From the NCBI GenBank assembly GCA_011503125.2, contig WWBZ02000022.1, forward strand, positions 2,418,001 through 2,482,000: 64,000 nt of DNA, read 5' to 3'. The translations under genes were made by a program, and so were the position numbers. This document shows positions 1 through 12,400 of the stretch, one piece after another. Below the pieces are notes generated by a model. The model saw only the letters and a list, made by a program, of their open reading frames with translations, was not told the origin of the DNA and searched no databases. The stretch comes from Botryosphaeria dothidea (lineage: Eukaryota > Ascomycota > Dothideomycetes > Botryosphaeriales > Botryosphaeriaceae). Numbering within the stretch: position 1 is the stretch's first letter; every line of letters starts with the position of its first letter.

Positions 1-1074
1 GGAAGGCAGGGCGGGTCAGCTGGGCGGCGCAAGGGTGGTATTCGGCCCACTTGAGACATCGTTGCGCGATCGAGGACAGGGTGGAATAGCCGCCGCGCGC
101 GGCTACGATGGCGTGCATGGCTTGGAAGTGGCGTTGCGACTCCTTCCAAGCTCCGAACCAGTTCTGCGGACGCAATACTGGTCAGTAACGTATTGTCGTG
201 TGGGGGAAAAAAAAAGGGGGGGGAGGTCGAGTATCACCTGTGCGACGCCGAGAGCCGCAACCATGCCGGCACACGATTCGGGGATTTTGGTGCCGGTCTG
301 GCTGATGGGCATTTCCTCTCGTATTGATTTGATGGCCCATACAAAATATCTGCGGGTGGCGAGGCTCATGTCCTTCGCGTTGCTGGCAAGATCCTTCTGG
401 AGCTGCCAGCTCAGAAGGAGCATGTAGTATGTTGTTTTCTCGTTTTGGCAGAAACTGAACTGCACGCGGTTCCATTCCATGCTCTCCCTGGCGTATGCAT
501 TTCGGTGACAGACGAGGATATCTCGAGGGTCGTTAGCTGGGGCGGATGCGGGGCGCCGGTGCGAATGAGCTACGTACCGTCGGTCAACGGGGTCACGCCG
601 GGGTAGTTCTCGAAGTCTTGGAGGCGTCAGATCACAGAGTTTAGAGCATCATGCTTCAGCCGACGTACAAAATCTGATCGCGGTGTGAAGCTCGGGAGTG
701 CTTTTTACCGGCAGAACGTCGAAAGGATCGACGTGTTCCTGGTCTATGTCCGAAATCAGGCCGTTGCAGAAATCCGGGGGGACGTGCGAGACTGCAACGG
801 CCTGGAGCAGGGGGTCGTCTTCTTCATCGGCATCGTCAGTCTTTCGACGCCGTTTTCCCTCATTGGTGACGAGCATAACATGACTCTTCAGTTCTCGCGC
901 CGATCTGTCGTACTTCAGGCCCTGTCGGCGCGCCCCTCGCGGCTCACGGACTTCAACGAAGAGCAGCCGCGAAGTGCTACTGGAGGCGCGTGACGTTGGC
1001 TGAGCTCTGGATGGCGGGGGGTCTGAACGTAGCACGATGTTTAGGTCCGGGTTGCCCTGTTTGTGTTGAGCCAT
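1..1074 (-). CDS. fungal transcription-factor-domain protein, 3' end cut by window edge
   Basis: The putative start is at 1074. The first exon (1074 to about 669) encodes the usual N-terminus of fungal regulators without a visible zinc cluster: a FVEVREP stretch, SHVM, a basic tract, then DPFDVLPV. The exon 480-238 carries the helical part of the fungal-specific TF domain. A GT-AG intron (237-164) joins it cleanly to 163-1, where WKESQRHFQAMHAIVAARGG is the family's conserved helix. Two introns appear to lie in 481-669; the joins I tried leave a one-base phase conflict, so either a junction is misread or the gene has a frameshift. The family (DUF3468-like) is inferred from motif order. The true C-terminus lies outside the window. 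No target can be deduced. Confidence 0.62.
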
Positions 1075-2824
1075 GGTTGACGATCCTACTCGAGACATCA
1101 ATGACGTTGGAGGGCGCCACGAGTTCGAGCTTGGGAGTTTTTGCTGGAGGAAGAGAGCAATTGAACGGCGTAGAATGCGCGCGCCTTTGGGGGCGAAGTT
1201 TTCTGGGGCGACTTCACGTGCGCACAGGGGATGCTGAGGCACAGACGGAACACCCTCTTAAACGAGCCTGCCGACATGTCCGGGCAAGTATTGGCCCCCA
1301 CCTGGGTTGGCATGATTGCAAGGTGTCACTGTGTCACCACACCCGTATAACGCGTAGAGCGAAGGCAACAAGACATGAAGGCAGCGATTACTGATGCTTA
1401 TCTGGTTCCCTGGGGGCAGAAACAGAGCACTCAAGCCGTTTCAAAGGCCAATCGGAGCGGGCCATGCCGTGATACCCGCTGTTGTTGTGGTCGGATTTTC
1501 GTGCAAGGCGAGTTTGCCGCCCCCAAAAATGAATTCAATATTGATTCGTGGGGATCTGCGTGTCTAGCGCCTCCAATTGCGGTAGCCAAGCCGCTGCGTA
1601 ATGCTCTGGGTCGCATGTTCCACTCGCTTGGGTCCTGCAGGATTCTGTATTCTGCGCCGTACTCGGCCCCGACAAATCATGAACCAGCGCGGCTTCTTCT
1701 ATTGCAGCCTTATAGATCCCTTGCTTGCGGGCCACAGAGAGCCTAAGGACCAATGTGGTAATAATTTAGGGAGCCGCGCCAATACACGTTGTGCAACGCC
1801 GAATTACAGCGCACAGGAAAGACCAGGCGTACAGTAATAGCCAGAGACCGGCCGTTGACCATTCTGCCTCTGCATTCTTGCTGTCTTGGCTCAGACAATG
1901 CTTCAGCTGGTCTCGATAGCATTGCTTATGTTTTGGTGCGACCAAAGCTCGTCCACATTGGATGAGCGGCAAGGACTTCTTGAGCCAATAGAAGCGGAGC
2001 ATCTCGTACTCGTATACAGAAGGACTACGGCGAGATAAGACATACCTGATTCTGCAGAAGTTGTGCCACTCGGACAGTAAGCAAAGCCGTTGGGAAAGAA
2101 AGCTACATGGAAAGGAGGACGCTCGTGCGACTGGCCCTCCAAATAAACACAATGCTGAGTGAGTCCAGAGGAGGTCACGTGGAGCTGATGATTGATTTTT
2201 TGTGCCTTGACTTTGCCCTGCCATGTTCTGCGGTTGCGGTAACTTCGGCGCCGCCTTGCTCTGTAGACATCAAGGAACAAAGCCAAGAACCACACCGCGG
2301 GCACTTCAGGCAGGTTAGCCGTGAATTATTATTCGGAAGTTATTGCGGTTTTGGGGATCGGATCAAAAATCTCGGCTCCTGAAGCCGAAGCCGCAAAATC
2401 CGGAGCCCCACGCAGGCCTCCCACAGCATCTACTTACCGGCGCTGATCCCCCGGCCGAAGACGAGCAGCCACAAGGCTTGACTTGGGCATTTCCGCATGG
2501 CATTTCTTAGCTGATGACAGGCGACTTCAAACTGCTCTCAACGCTTGGACTGACGTTGGTACATCAGCTTGCATCGGCACAAGACCTCTTGTATGTGGAC
2601 GAGGCCGCCCTCACTCCCCGATTGTTGCTCGCCGGCTTTTTGACCGAACCGGCAAACCGAGATCAGCGGGCAAATACCGCCAACCCCACAAAATCCATAT
2701 CCAGTGACGCAATAAGGGACCTTTGGCGCTCCGTCCTACGGCGTGATTTCTCCCGAGCATTCACATAAAGATGGCCGGCCGACGCGCCCTTTTTGCGGGA
2801 CAGGCGCTCTTTCTCCAGTCAGCC
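1075..2824. other. intergenic, no gene recognised
   Basis: Open frames on both strands are short, low in recognisable motifs and mutually inconsistent. I see no protein family, tRNA or repeat here. The right-hand part should contain the promoter of the GH28 gene. Confidence 0.5.
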
Positions 2825-4289
2825 ATGGTGTTCAAAACTGTCCTCGCGGCACTGAGTGTGCCTGCCCTCGTTTTCTCCGCACCCACCCAAGGAGTCTTCC
2901 AGGAGGATGAATGCGTCGTCCAGCCCGGTCCCAATGGCACTGACTCAGCCCCCGCAATCATCCAGGCGTTCCGCAATTGCGGCCGCAACGAGGGTGACGC
3001 CCGTGGCAGGGTTGTCTTTCTGAACGAGACCTACACGGTTAAGTCCGTGATGAATACAACTGGCCTCCGCAACGTCGATGTCGATCTCCAAGGCACTCTT
3101 CTTTGGGACAAGAACATCCCCTACTGGCTGAACCACTCGCTCCCTGTGGGCTACCAGAATCAGTCCAGCGCCTGGCTGTTTGGTGGTGAGAATGTAAGAT
3201 GGGATGGCCATGGCTACGGCACACTCGATGGCAACGGACAGGTTTGGTACGACTTTGTCAACGGAACAAACAACTACCCTGGCCGGCCGCACTCCATCAC
3301 CATCACTGGTACCAAGGACAGTGTCTTCGAGGGAACCCGCTTTGTGCAGAGCCAGATGTGGTAAGTAGGGCGCCGAGCCACCTTCACTTTCTCAGAAAAT
3401 TAAACCATGCAGGACCATGACCATCATCCACTCAGAGAACATCCTCCTGGAGGATATGTACGTCAATAGCACCGACACAAAGCAGGCTGTGGGCTTTGAT
3501 TTTTCCTCTCTCAACGTAAGCTCTTACATTCATCCTGCAGGTCATTGTGTAAATCAGAACGAGATGCTGATGGCCTGAAATAGACGGATGGAGCAGACAC
3601 AGTCTACGCAAACAACATCACCTTCCGCCGCTGGACTGTCGACAATGGCGACGATTCCATTGCCATGAAGGCCAACAGTACCAACATTCTAATTGAAGAC
3701 TGCGATTTCTATACCGGCCTTGGAGTTGCCATCGGTAGCATCAGCCAGTACAGTAAGTCTTCCGACGCCACATTCGTTCTTCACATAGCTTACAAACTCT
3801 TTCACAGACGGCGTCTTCGAGACTATCGAGAACGTCACCGCCCGCAACATCCGCATCAATAACATGCGCTACGGTGTCTACATCAAGACGTGGACGGGCG
3901 TTCAATCCGGCTACCCGCCCAACGGCGGCGGCGGCGGTCTCGGTTATGCCGCCAACATGACCTTCGCTGACTTCACGTACAACAACGCCTCCGGCATCTT
4001 CGCCGTGACCCAGTGCACCAGCTACAACTCTGCCAGCGGTAACTGCGATACCAGCGAGTTCAACATCCGCGACCTGAAGATTCAGAACTGGACGGGCACC
4101 GTGACGAGTGACGTGGTTGCCGCCATTCAGTGCAGCGCCGCCAGCCCCTGCACGGGAATTACCATCGAGGGAATCGACTTGCTGGATACCGTCAACGGGA
4201 CAAGCCCTTACAACTATTTGTGTGACCATGTGGAGGGCCCGACTGGATTCAACTGCACCGGCCCGACTTGGGAGGAAAACAACAGGTAA
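2825..4289 (+). CDS. secreted glycoside hydrolase family 28 (exo-polygalacturonase / rhamnogalacturonase type)
   Basis: Exons 2825-3360, 3413-3515, 3584-3752 and 3808-4289 join in phase to a 429-residue protein. It starts at the second Met of the open frame because that Met begins a good signal peptide (hydrophobic segment ending at an AxA-like SAP site). GH28 enzymes are parallel beta-helix hydrolases of pectin. Visible motifs are NTDG (213-216, spanning an intron), NGDDS (234-238) and a distal YIK. The third motif reads GLGVAIGS (258-265), so Leu stands where endo-polygalacturonases have the GHG histidine, and YIK replaces RIK. This pattern suggests an exo-acting or rhamnogalacturonan-type enzyme rather than an endo-polygalacturonase; that is inference. 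Many N-x-S/T sites fit secretion. No neighbouring pectin gene is seen. Confidence 0.9.
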
Positions 4290-4489
4290 GATGGCGAAAG
4301 AGCCGGAGTTCATGAGTTCCATATACATACCCCGAAATCATAGATTGTTTAGAAAATAGAGTTCACATGAACATTTATCATGCAAAGAAGTAACCGATCA
4401 CGTTGCCGCTCATGATTTTCTCGCATGTGTGCCTTTTTCCGTCCACAAAGTCCTAACCATGCATGCCTGAATGCGAAAGAAAAGGCTAG

Positions 4490-5867
4490 TCAAACACGCT
4501 CAGGGTGCTCCCGTACGGTCAGCCGTGGTGCTCCTCCACTCTTTTTGGCGGTACTCGACTGGCTTTGCTCAATTAAAGAGTAGTCTTCCAGTCCGCTGGT
4601 CAATATGCTTTCCGTCCGCAGTCTGCTTCCTTTCAAAAACGTCAGTCTCCTCATCCTGAAGGATTGCGGAGTTTCTAAGTCACTGTTCTGCGATGATTCG
4701 CCTCTGATCCGAACGAACAAGATATTGCATGCCGGTAGGCAGGCGCATATGAGGCCGATGCTGACTTCCGCGGTTCTGAATTCGTGGTCAGTAACTGACA
4801 CATCTGAAAGTGGAAAGACATATTACCCTAGGAGGTTGAAGCGGACAAAATCGACAGTCTGATCAGTGGATTTTTTCATCCTGATAACCAGATACAGGCG
4901 GACGAAGCTTGCTAATGTTGCTATTCCCCCTATGCCCAACATGACCAACACCTTGATTTTTCTTGCGAAGGGCATTCGTAGGGCCAGAGTGGCGGGTATG
5001 GGAAGGATGAGTACCGCGGCATCCGTGAGTGCGCTGACGACTGTGTCTGCCACAAAAACAGCCCGTTCATCGAGGCATGTTGTGTGGACGTCAGAATCCC
5101 AGTATCCTCTGATAGGCCTGCATATCGTCGCTTTGATGATCATGACCGGAATATAGTACCCAGCCATCGCAGTCATGAAAACATAAGTCACTATCTTTGT
5201 CTTCTTGAAAACGCTGAATACTCTGACTATGACGAGAAGGAGCGCCACCTTTGTGAGATATGCGTTCGGGCCGTAAACGATGGTATCTGCGTACAGCGCC
5301 TTCATCAAAACTTAGAATGCCGTCGTGGGTATCAGGGATTGTGGGACTGGTTCGCCTGCCTTGAGGAAGCCCTTGTAGTTTTCCTTCGTCACCTCCCACA
5401 CATGGTATCCTCCTCCAAAATGGTGCACTGAGTAATGATGAGGGTCAAGGCGGCTGGATGGATGTTCAAAGGAACCTACTGACGAAAGCTGTACAACTGT
5501 AGAGAACAGCGAGTATCTTCTCAAGTATTCAAGTTAGTCGAACATTCACGTATCAGGCCGGAGTAAAGGAAATCATTTACCCACGCAGCTATGCATGTCC
5601 CTATGGCACGGAAGTCAGCCACTTCATATTCATATTTTGGAATTCAATGCTAAGCTAGTACGTACAGTCTTCAATGACGAAAGGAGGGCGCACAAAGGCT
5701 TTGGCGTATATTCGAATGAGCACAAACGGCGTAACAAGAGCAACGGCCAGTATCTGAGACACCAGATTGATGGTGTAGAGGACATCCTCCGGGGATTCCA
5801 GGTTCGGCGTCACTCCCGGAGGCGGACTGGCTGCCGCTTGGGTCTTTGACATGGCGAGGTTCGCCAC
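4490..5867 (-). CDS. rhodopsin-domain (Pth11-like) seven-helix membrane protein
   Basis: Five exons (5867-5666, 5600-5581, 5488-5360, 5299-4827, 4775-4490) close in frame to a 369-residue protein. The fungal rhodopsin-domain family signature is present: an extracellular N-terminus, a helix ending VIED-W, the GGGYHVWEV loop, FLKALYADT before helix 3, CRPIRGYWD, then VRLYLVIRMK and a final helix with VSIGLICACLP. These proteins are 7TM plasma-membrane proteins related to Pth11; most have no known ligand. The C-tail after the last helix is hydrophilic and Ser-rich. Exon 2 is only 20 nt, and the intron between exons 3 and 4 appears to use a GC donor (5359-5358). Both are needed to keep the family sequence continuous. 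It is convergent with the GH28 gene. Confidence 0.82.
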
Positions 5868-7553
5868 CTGGAGGGTGAGGAGAGAAATGGCTTCCCCGCG
5901 GCGGCCATGCGTCCGCGCAGTATCTTATGGCGAACGGCTGCTAAAGTTTTCCGAAGCCTTGTGCCTGATCGCGGGAGCTTGCTTTGAGCATGCATGTCTG
6001 CCACGTTCTTGTCCGCGAATCACGTAGTGGCCCGACCTCGTGCCTGTCCCTCATCTGCAGAACCACATCGGCTCTCCATCTACGAGATAAGAGATGTGAG
6101 GGACGCGTATCACTGCATGTCATTGTTAGCGGGGTGATATGCCGAAATCTAAAACTTGGCGATGGGGCGTCTCATTCGCTGGGTGCTGAGGCAGTGGAAA
6201 CCTTGCAGTTCTCTTGTGTTCGACCAGCCAGAGCTTGAGTCAGTCCCGCCAGCCGACAAGCGAAAGTCTAAAAGTTAAAGAACATACTCTCCGCAAAGGG
6301 CCGTTCGAAGGCAGACGGTTCTGCGTCGAGACTCCAGTGAGCTTCTCTTGGCTGTCTTGGCCTGCACTGGTAACTGGTTCCTGGCTCAACGATCTACGAG
6401 TGCTAATACTGTGGGTCTTCTCGATTCGCTGATCGGGCTGATATGGATATACTGTTGGTCTGCATCTGAATCTCTGAAGCCGTGGAAATAGAGAAAACGG
6501 GGCCGAGCCACGTTTGCAGAGACAATACTGCAACGCTCTCCTCGGACATGATTCCGTAGACTCCAGGAGAATACGAGGTGGCGTTCTTACCTTTGGGGAA
6601 ACTCCCAGGCCGAAATCTTCACCGGTGCCCGATAGATGAACACTCCGGAATAATGCCGGCCCAGATATTAGGGATATTTCTGATCATCTGTCGCCGAGTG
6701 CCTGCAACGCCTTCATAGGTGTCTAATATCATGGTTGGTCTACAGAGGCGAAAACACGTCTTTGAAAACAACTCAAGAGAATGAAATGAGTACCCCACTC
6801 CCTCATGAAACAGGTTGTAATTCTTGACCGTGTGGCTTGAAATCATTCTATTTTTGCCGTCTCCATCGAACGGTCTTTGAGACACAATCCATCGGTTTCT
6901 TAAGACAGCTGATGTTCAAAAAGAATATGCTTAACTTATCAAGCGTACCTTTCGCCTTCCATACGCCGACCTTTGTTCAAGTTCCCCGCGCCCTTCGCAG
7001 ACTGAAAGCCCCACGTCCCCTATCACGCCTTCGGGCAAATCCCACTTCGCTCTCAGTCTATTGGACGTCGTATGTCGACCTTATTATTGCGCATGCCAGG
7101 AAAGCCTCTTCCGGTCAAATACCAAGTACCTGCTCGTCGCGACAATCCGAGAGAAACAATTGCGGGTTATCCGAGTTTCGACACTGATTGCGGATCGTTG
7201 GTTCCTCGGAAGTCAGATCAAGAAGCCATCATACTTCCAAATCGCCTCCATGATGAGTATATTTGGGATTGAATGGTCTTCTTACCGGACTTTCAGATGA
7301 TCCTAATCCTCTTGTAATTTCCTCTTCGCACAATGGAATTCAAGCGCTTGCCTGATATGCTCGGCCCCTACTTAGGGCAAAGTCTTATCGATCACTGATA
7401 CGTAGAAGACATTACCACGGGTGAACTCTGAGAATATTCATAACTTGGTTCGTCACACCCTGGTCGGAGCATACGTCCTGTGCTGAAAGTCTCGCAACGT
7501 TCTTGTCCATTTCACTTCCGGCAACTCAGCTCCCGGCTTCATTGCCCGGTAAG
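5868..7553. other. gene-poor stretch upstream of the rhodopsin-domain gene
   Basis: Several open frames of 60-116 codons occur on both strands, but none shows a family motif, signal peptide or consistent splice structure. The base composition looks less GC-rich than around the conserved genes. The left end should hold the promoter of the 7TM gene. I see no intact mobile element. Confidence 0.45.
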
Positions 7554-7690
7554 TCAAACGGCTTGGGCTCTGAAAGTATCAACCCACCAATCGGTCTTGT
7601 GGAACTCTACTGCTGCTTGTAACTCCGGCAGTTTGACTCATTCCAGCTCCTGCAGTGTCCGATGTACCAAATCAATGTCGCGCGCGCGGT
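7554..7690 (-). pseudogene. possible short coding relic with in-frame stops
   Basis: On the minus strand one frame reads an acidic/aromatic peptide (RDIDLVHRTLQELE, a TGA stop at 7640-7638, then LQAAVEFHKTDWWVDTF) ending at another TGA. It looks more protein-like than its surroundings and lies in the same frame as the DUF7730-like relic to its right. It may be the eroded end of that gene or of another. The evidence is weak, since it rests on residue texture only. Confidence 0.22.
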
Positions 7691-7817
7691 TTCTTATCTC
7701 TACGCTGATTCACAGAGGCTTTTTTCTATCCCACGCCTCCTTTTCAGTTCTCCCACATTCGTGACTTTTGCCTTGTCCCCACCGCATGATCGCGGAACAT
7801 TCCAAATGAACAGTTGG

Positions 7818-9135
7818 TTACATGCCTTCAGAAGCATCTCCCCGCTTCTTTGCGTTCGCGACATCTTGGAGCTTCGTGTCCAGTAGACCTTGCAAGCCAT
7901 CTCGCACGCTTTGGACGCCATGCAGGCGTTCATTCCAATGCCAATTCAAATTGGCGATCGCCAAGTTGAAAGACTGCTTGTCCTGCTCATCGTATGCCGT
8001 ATCAGCTTGAAGACCGACATGTGTCCTCAGGGGCCAAAGAATGATTCCATATGTGTTTTACAATTTTTTGAACCCGAGCCATTGCTGTAGAGGAATCGAG
8101 CTTCGCATTACAGGAGCGCTGCTTCCAGGAACCGTGCGTATGCATCGTGTGAAGTTAACGACTTCTTGCCACTTGGCGAACGGCCCGCGCATTGTGTAGC
8201 TTTGTCCCGTTGGCAACAGATTTTCAAGTAGAGAGTGAGCAATATTCAGACGTTTGACATTCCGGAGAGCTTCGAAAGGCGCCAGGAGGTAGTTCAAGCT
8301 ACAAATATTCGGTACGTTACCCTTGAAGACTTTAAGGATAGAGTATCCGCACCATGATATCGTGATTTTTGGATGCCTCAACTTTCCGTAGAGCTGGAGT
8401 TGACTTGCAACCCAGCGGAGATTGTCTCTCAAGGTATGGAGCAGACCAAGACCTCCTCCAGGCTTGTGTTTCATGGCGGATAATGTCTTGTTCCTTCGTT
8501 TTGTGAAGTGCTGCGGACTTCAATGGCATGATTGATAGGTAAGTGAAGGCTATCAAACATTTTAAAGAGATCCCCTACCCCTTCATATTACACGAGATGC
8601 TTCTCACAAAACATTCCAGGGTAGTCTTCAATGTAGATAATATGTGGTTGGACGATGAGCAATGGAAGCGGCTTGTTCTTGCTGGTCGACCTTGGCTCAT
8701 CCGGGCTGACGATCGGGCGATATGATCCTTCTACAATTTCTGCAAAAGTCTTCTTGCAAGTAATCATGAGAGGAATGAAGCCCTTTGGTTGACGATAAGG
8801 TGCACATAAGCCGCAACCCAGCCGCGGATTGCCGCTGCATATTCTCATGGTTTGAGATACCATGCTGCAACGGCGGTGCGAGGTGTTTGTAAATGTTTGA
8901 GCCGTAGTTCTTGGGGGATTCCGAGAATATCCGGAGTTGCTGATATCATATCCTTGATCTTCGTAAGATCAATGGGATTGCTGGGTTCATTTTCAATGCC
9001 AGGCTGCTTGGAACCTCCAGATTGCGCACCGAGAAAAGGTTCGGGGTCATCAGATTGCCTGGTTATGCTGGCATCCGTGGCAAGAGTCTGCGCTTCGTCT
9101 TTTATGTGAGATAAATCTAATGTGATCAACCTCAA
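7818..9135 (-). pseudogene. decayed DUF7730/2EXR-like fungal gene
   Basis: Three consecutive segments follow the order of a common fungal family of unknown function. The first (9135 to about 8850) contains IPQELRLK, like the LPxELRLxIY motif. The second (8863-8588) has PLMITCKKTFAEIVEGSYR, matching the LLLTCKxxYxEaixLLYR motif. The third (8474-8058) is Leu-rich with W and FEALRNVKRLNI. Stops break these apart (near 8854 and 8590, and TAA at 8060-8058). After the last one the same frame stays open to 7818 with credible sequence (NLNWHWNERLHGVQSVRDGL). Some breaks could be introns, but no set of splice sites I tried removes them all, so a pseudogene is favoured. It may instead be an intact multi-exon gene ending at 8058. 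Confidence 0.45.
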
Positions 9136-9490
9136 GATAAGCTAAACTTCTACTGACACATATGCTGGTCCAGGGGATGTATAAGTATCTAAGCACGCAA
9201 GCATGTGACTGTTTCAATAAGACAATCTGTTGTTGGTGTACGTGTCAAAAATCACTAATTTCGCCTGTTAATTGTCTGGATACACAACGCACCAATTTCC
9301 TGGAAGGTCAACTCCAGACTCTATTCTTCACATGGCAAAACGCTCACAACAAGTCTGCAGTAAAGCCGAGCAGAAGTTCATGTAACGGATGTATCAAGGT
9401 ATTTCAATGACATTCGAAGAATTTTACATCAAGTAAGAGCCGGAAGAATTCCATAAAGCCTCGCCAGACAAAGAAAAGTTAGTTGAAGAA

Positions 9491-12400
9491 TTAGTGAGGA
9501 CCCATTGAACATGCCGTGTCTTTTCCGGCAGAAAAGCAACGAGGAAAGGTATAACATATGTCATAAAGAAATCCAAAGAGTAAGTGTAAAACCAATGAGT
9601 GGATTAGAACAGACCGAGGGCAAACTAAGGCAGCAATCTCGTCGTTAGCATTACTCCAAACACGCACGCCGCCAGCAAACAGGAAGTAGAGAGGAGCAAT
9701 CAGGCTTACCGGCAATAGCGCATGGCACCCGATTTGATTAGCAACAGGCACGATGGCAGCAAAGTCCTCAATCCGCCAACCACGCGGCGCGTAGCAAGCG
9801 AGGTACACCATCCCGCCCGCCACAACCACGCAAAACGCATACATGTACTTGAAATCCCGCACGATGCGGTCCAGGCCGGCGCGGAAGCCGCTGTCGGTCA
9901 GCTCCTTGGCGGTGGTGGTCCATTCCATCTTGATGGACAGGAAATGGCAGAGGATGGCCTTGGCGAGGTGGTACGAGATGCCGCCGAAGAAAAGCAGGAA
10001 CATGGGCGTCCACTTGGCCGTCTCGAGCAGCGCGGCGAAGAAGGTGGCCTGGCCCAGGCGGTGCCGCAGCATCGCGTAGCCGAGCGGCGAGAGCACGTTG
10101 AAGACGACGGCCATGCCGACGAAGATCTGCCACGACGTCAGGTAGAACTGGTCGATCTCGTCGCCGCACCAGCCCACGAGGAGGTAGTTGGCGAGCGTGA
10201 GTGGGATGGCGGATGCGATGGCGTAGTAGGTGCCGATGTATGCGAGGATGGTGATCTTGGACGTGATCTTGATGTTGGAGCGGAGGAAGCGGCGGAAGAG
10301 TGGCGTGAAGGGGCCGCGGGTGGGCCAGCGGATCAGCGGGTGGAAGACAAGCTCATTGCAGCCGTATGCGTACTTTTCCCAGCGCGCAAGCTCATCGTAG
10401 ACGGTGAGGGAGACGCCTTCTTTGAAGCCACCCGAGTGGTAAGTGGCTAGCCGGACTACGAAGTTGTTCATCTGGAGGCGCAGAGAGACATCGAAGTCTT
10501 CGGAGACGTGGCTGTCTGACCAGAATTTGGTCATTTGGTCTTCTTCGTCATGCAAAGAGATGCTTTGGATGGCTTTCCAGCGGATGAAGGTGTTGTGGCC
10601 GACGAAAGGAGCACAATCGCCATTTCCGACGGCAAATTGAATGCTCGTGTAAATGAGATTCGTGAAATAGGTGATGCCGTTTTCAAAGACATTGTTGACG
10701 ACCTGGAGAATACCGGATGCGTGCTGGAGAAGTGCAACTTCTGGAGACTCGTGCATTTCCAAAGCACCGTACAATAAGCAATCCTCGGGGACGCGTGTAT
10801 CCGAGTCTATGATGAGGATAATCTCTCCCAGGCGCACGTTTCCGGAAGCCCAGGTCCTGCCTTGATCTTTTTCTACCATGGCATCGCGGGCCTTCTCATA
10901 TAGTTCAGCTTCTTCTCCGGCGGTGAGGTCATCCTGCGTACAGTTCCGGTCCTCGCAGACAATTTCAATCATCCTTTGGAGCTCATCTTCGACACGCAAT
11001 GAGAAGTCCAAACAGTAGTTCATGTTCGAGGCCTTCTTAAACTGGCCTTTCCGGACGAAGTGAATCTCTCCCTTCTCGGTATCCGGATTCTCGTTATGCT
11101 TTGGACGCGCGCACCAGCCGATATCGTTGATTTCGTAGAAAGCTTTGCGAGCTTCCTGCAGGTCTTCTTTGACAAGGCGCATGCCGTCATCATTGACATA
11201 AATGGAAGCAGTGCCGCCGTGAGCCTCATAATGTCTGACAGCTTTGAGAAGGGACTCAACAGTTGGAATGATCACGCTATTATAAGACCATCAGCAAGTG
11301 GTTACGTCTGTGAGGTGGCCATTGTCACCCTTTAAGGCCTTCTTTGTAGACAGGCATCTGTATAGTCACGTGCGGAAGCTCGTAATCGGTGTGTCTCCCG
11401 AGCTTCGGTGCTTTCGCTGAACAAAGCCTGTTAGAGAGTTCTTGAGAGGGACCTCTGGAGACAAACCAGAGTAAAACATGCTGTTGCTTTGAACACCAGA
11501 AAGTGGACCAACAAGCTGGAATATGGAGCCAGTGATGACGATCATGAAGAACTAATGTAAACGAGCGTCAGTCATTCGCGCATGCTGGATGCTGACAAGC
11601 CATGTCGGCCTCGGGAACGTGCATATTGCTTACCAGTGAGAAGCTCGCGAAGAGCGGGACGGTCGCAAGCTTAATCCAACGTCAGATATGGGGCGGCTGC
11701 GTATTAGTTTCGATGGGGCTTACCAGAGCAAAGCGCGTGTACTGCCCATCATATCTGACCTCCGACAATAGCTACAGTAATCAGTCACCGCAGAGAATAC
11801 GTAACCGGCAGTTGATTCTTACTTTTGCCACACATGCCATCTCAACAACGACTACAAGAATCATTGCGGTGCCGATGACGACTGCATGAGTGAGCAGAAA
11901 CGGTCGTTTAGGCACTTCAAGTCCATCTCTTTCAGGGTCAAAAAGTCGATCTCCTTGATCCTCTCTCTCAAGAGCGAACTCAACAACTTGTAGTTTCTCA
12001 TTCAGGTGCGGTGTACTTGCGCCTGATCTACCCAACGGGGCAGTGGGGAAGTATGATGTTGGAAAGTCTTCAGGGTATGCAGAGCTTCCAGTCGCATGTA
12101 CGGTCCCGCGTCGGTGAGCTGGCATTGCTCTTGTGGGCATTTGAGCGCCCCAAATCTGCGATTGATTAAGAATGATAAGTTGAAGAAGCATGCAGGTGAG
12201 AACATACGATGTTGAACAGCTTGTTCTCAATGTCTGTCCCGTGCGCAATGATTCCACGCACACTGTCTCCCCATACGAGGACAAATCGCTCATTGCGACA
12301 AAGGCACATGTGTGAATTCCTCTTGATGTTCGCCTTTCCTGTAGCAATATCTTGGACTGATCTGATTATTGGAAGGACTGCAAGTCCATGAGGATCTAGA

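Noticed and set aside
9722..10450. 242-codon plus-strand frame
   Set aside because: It is the antisense shadow of the strongly supported GT2 exon and has an Arg/Glu/Gly-rich shadow composition.
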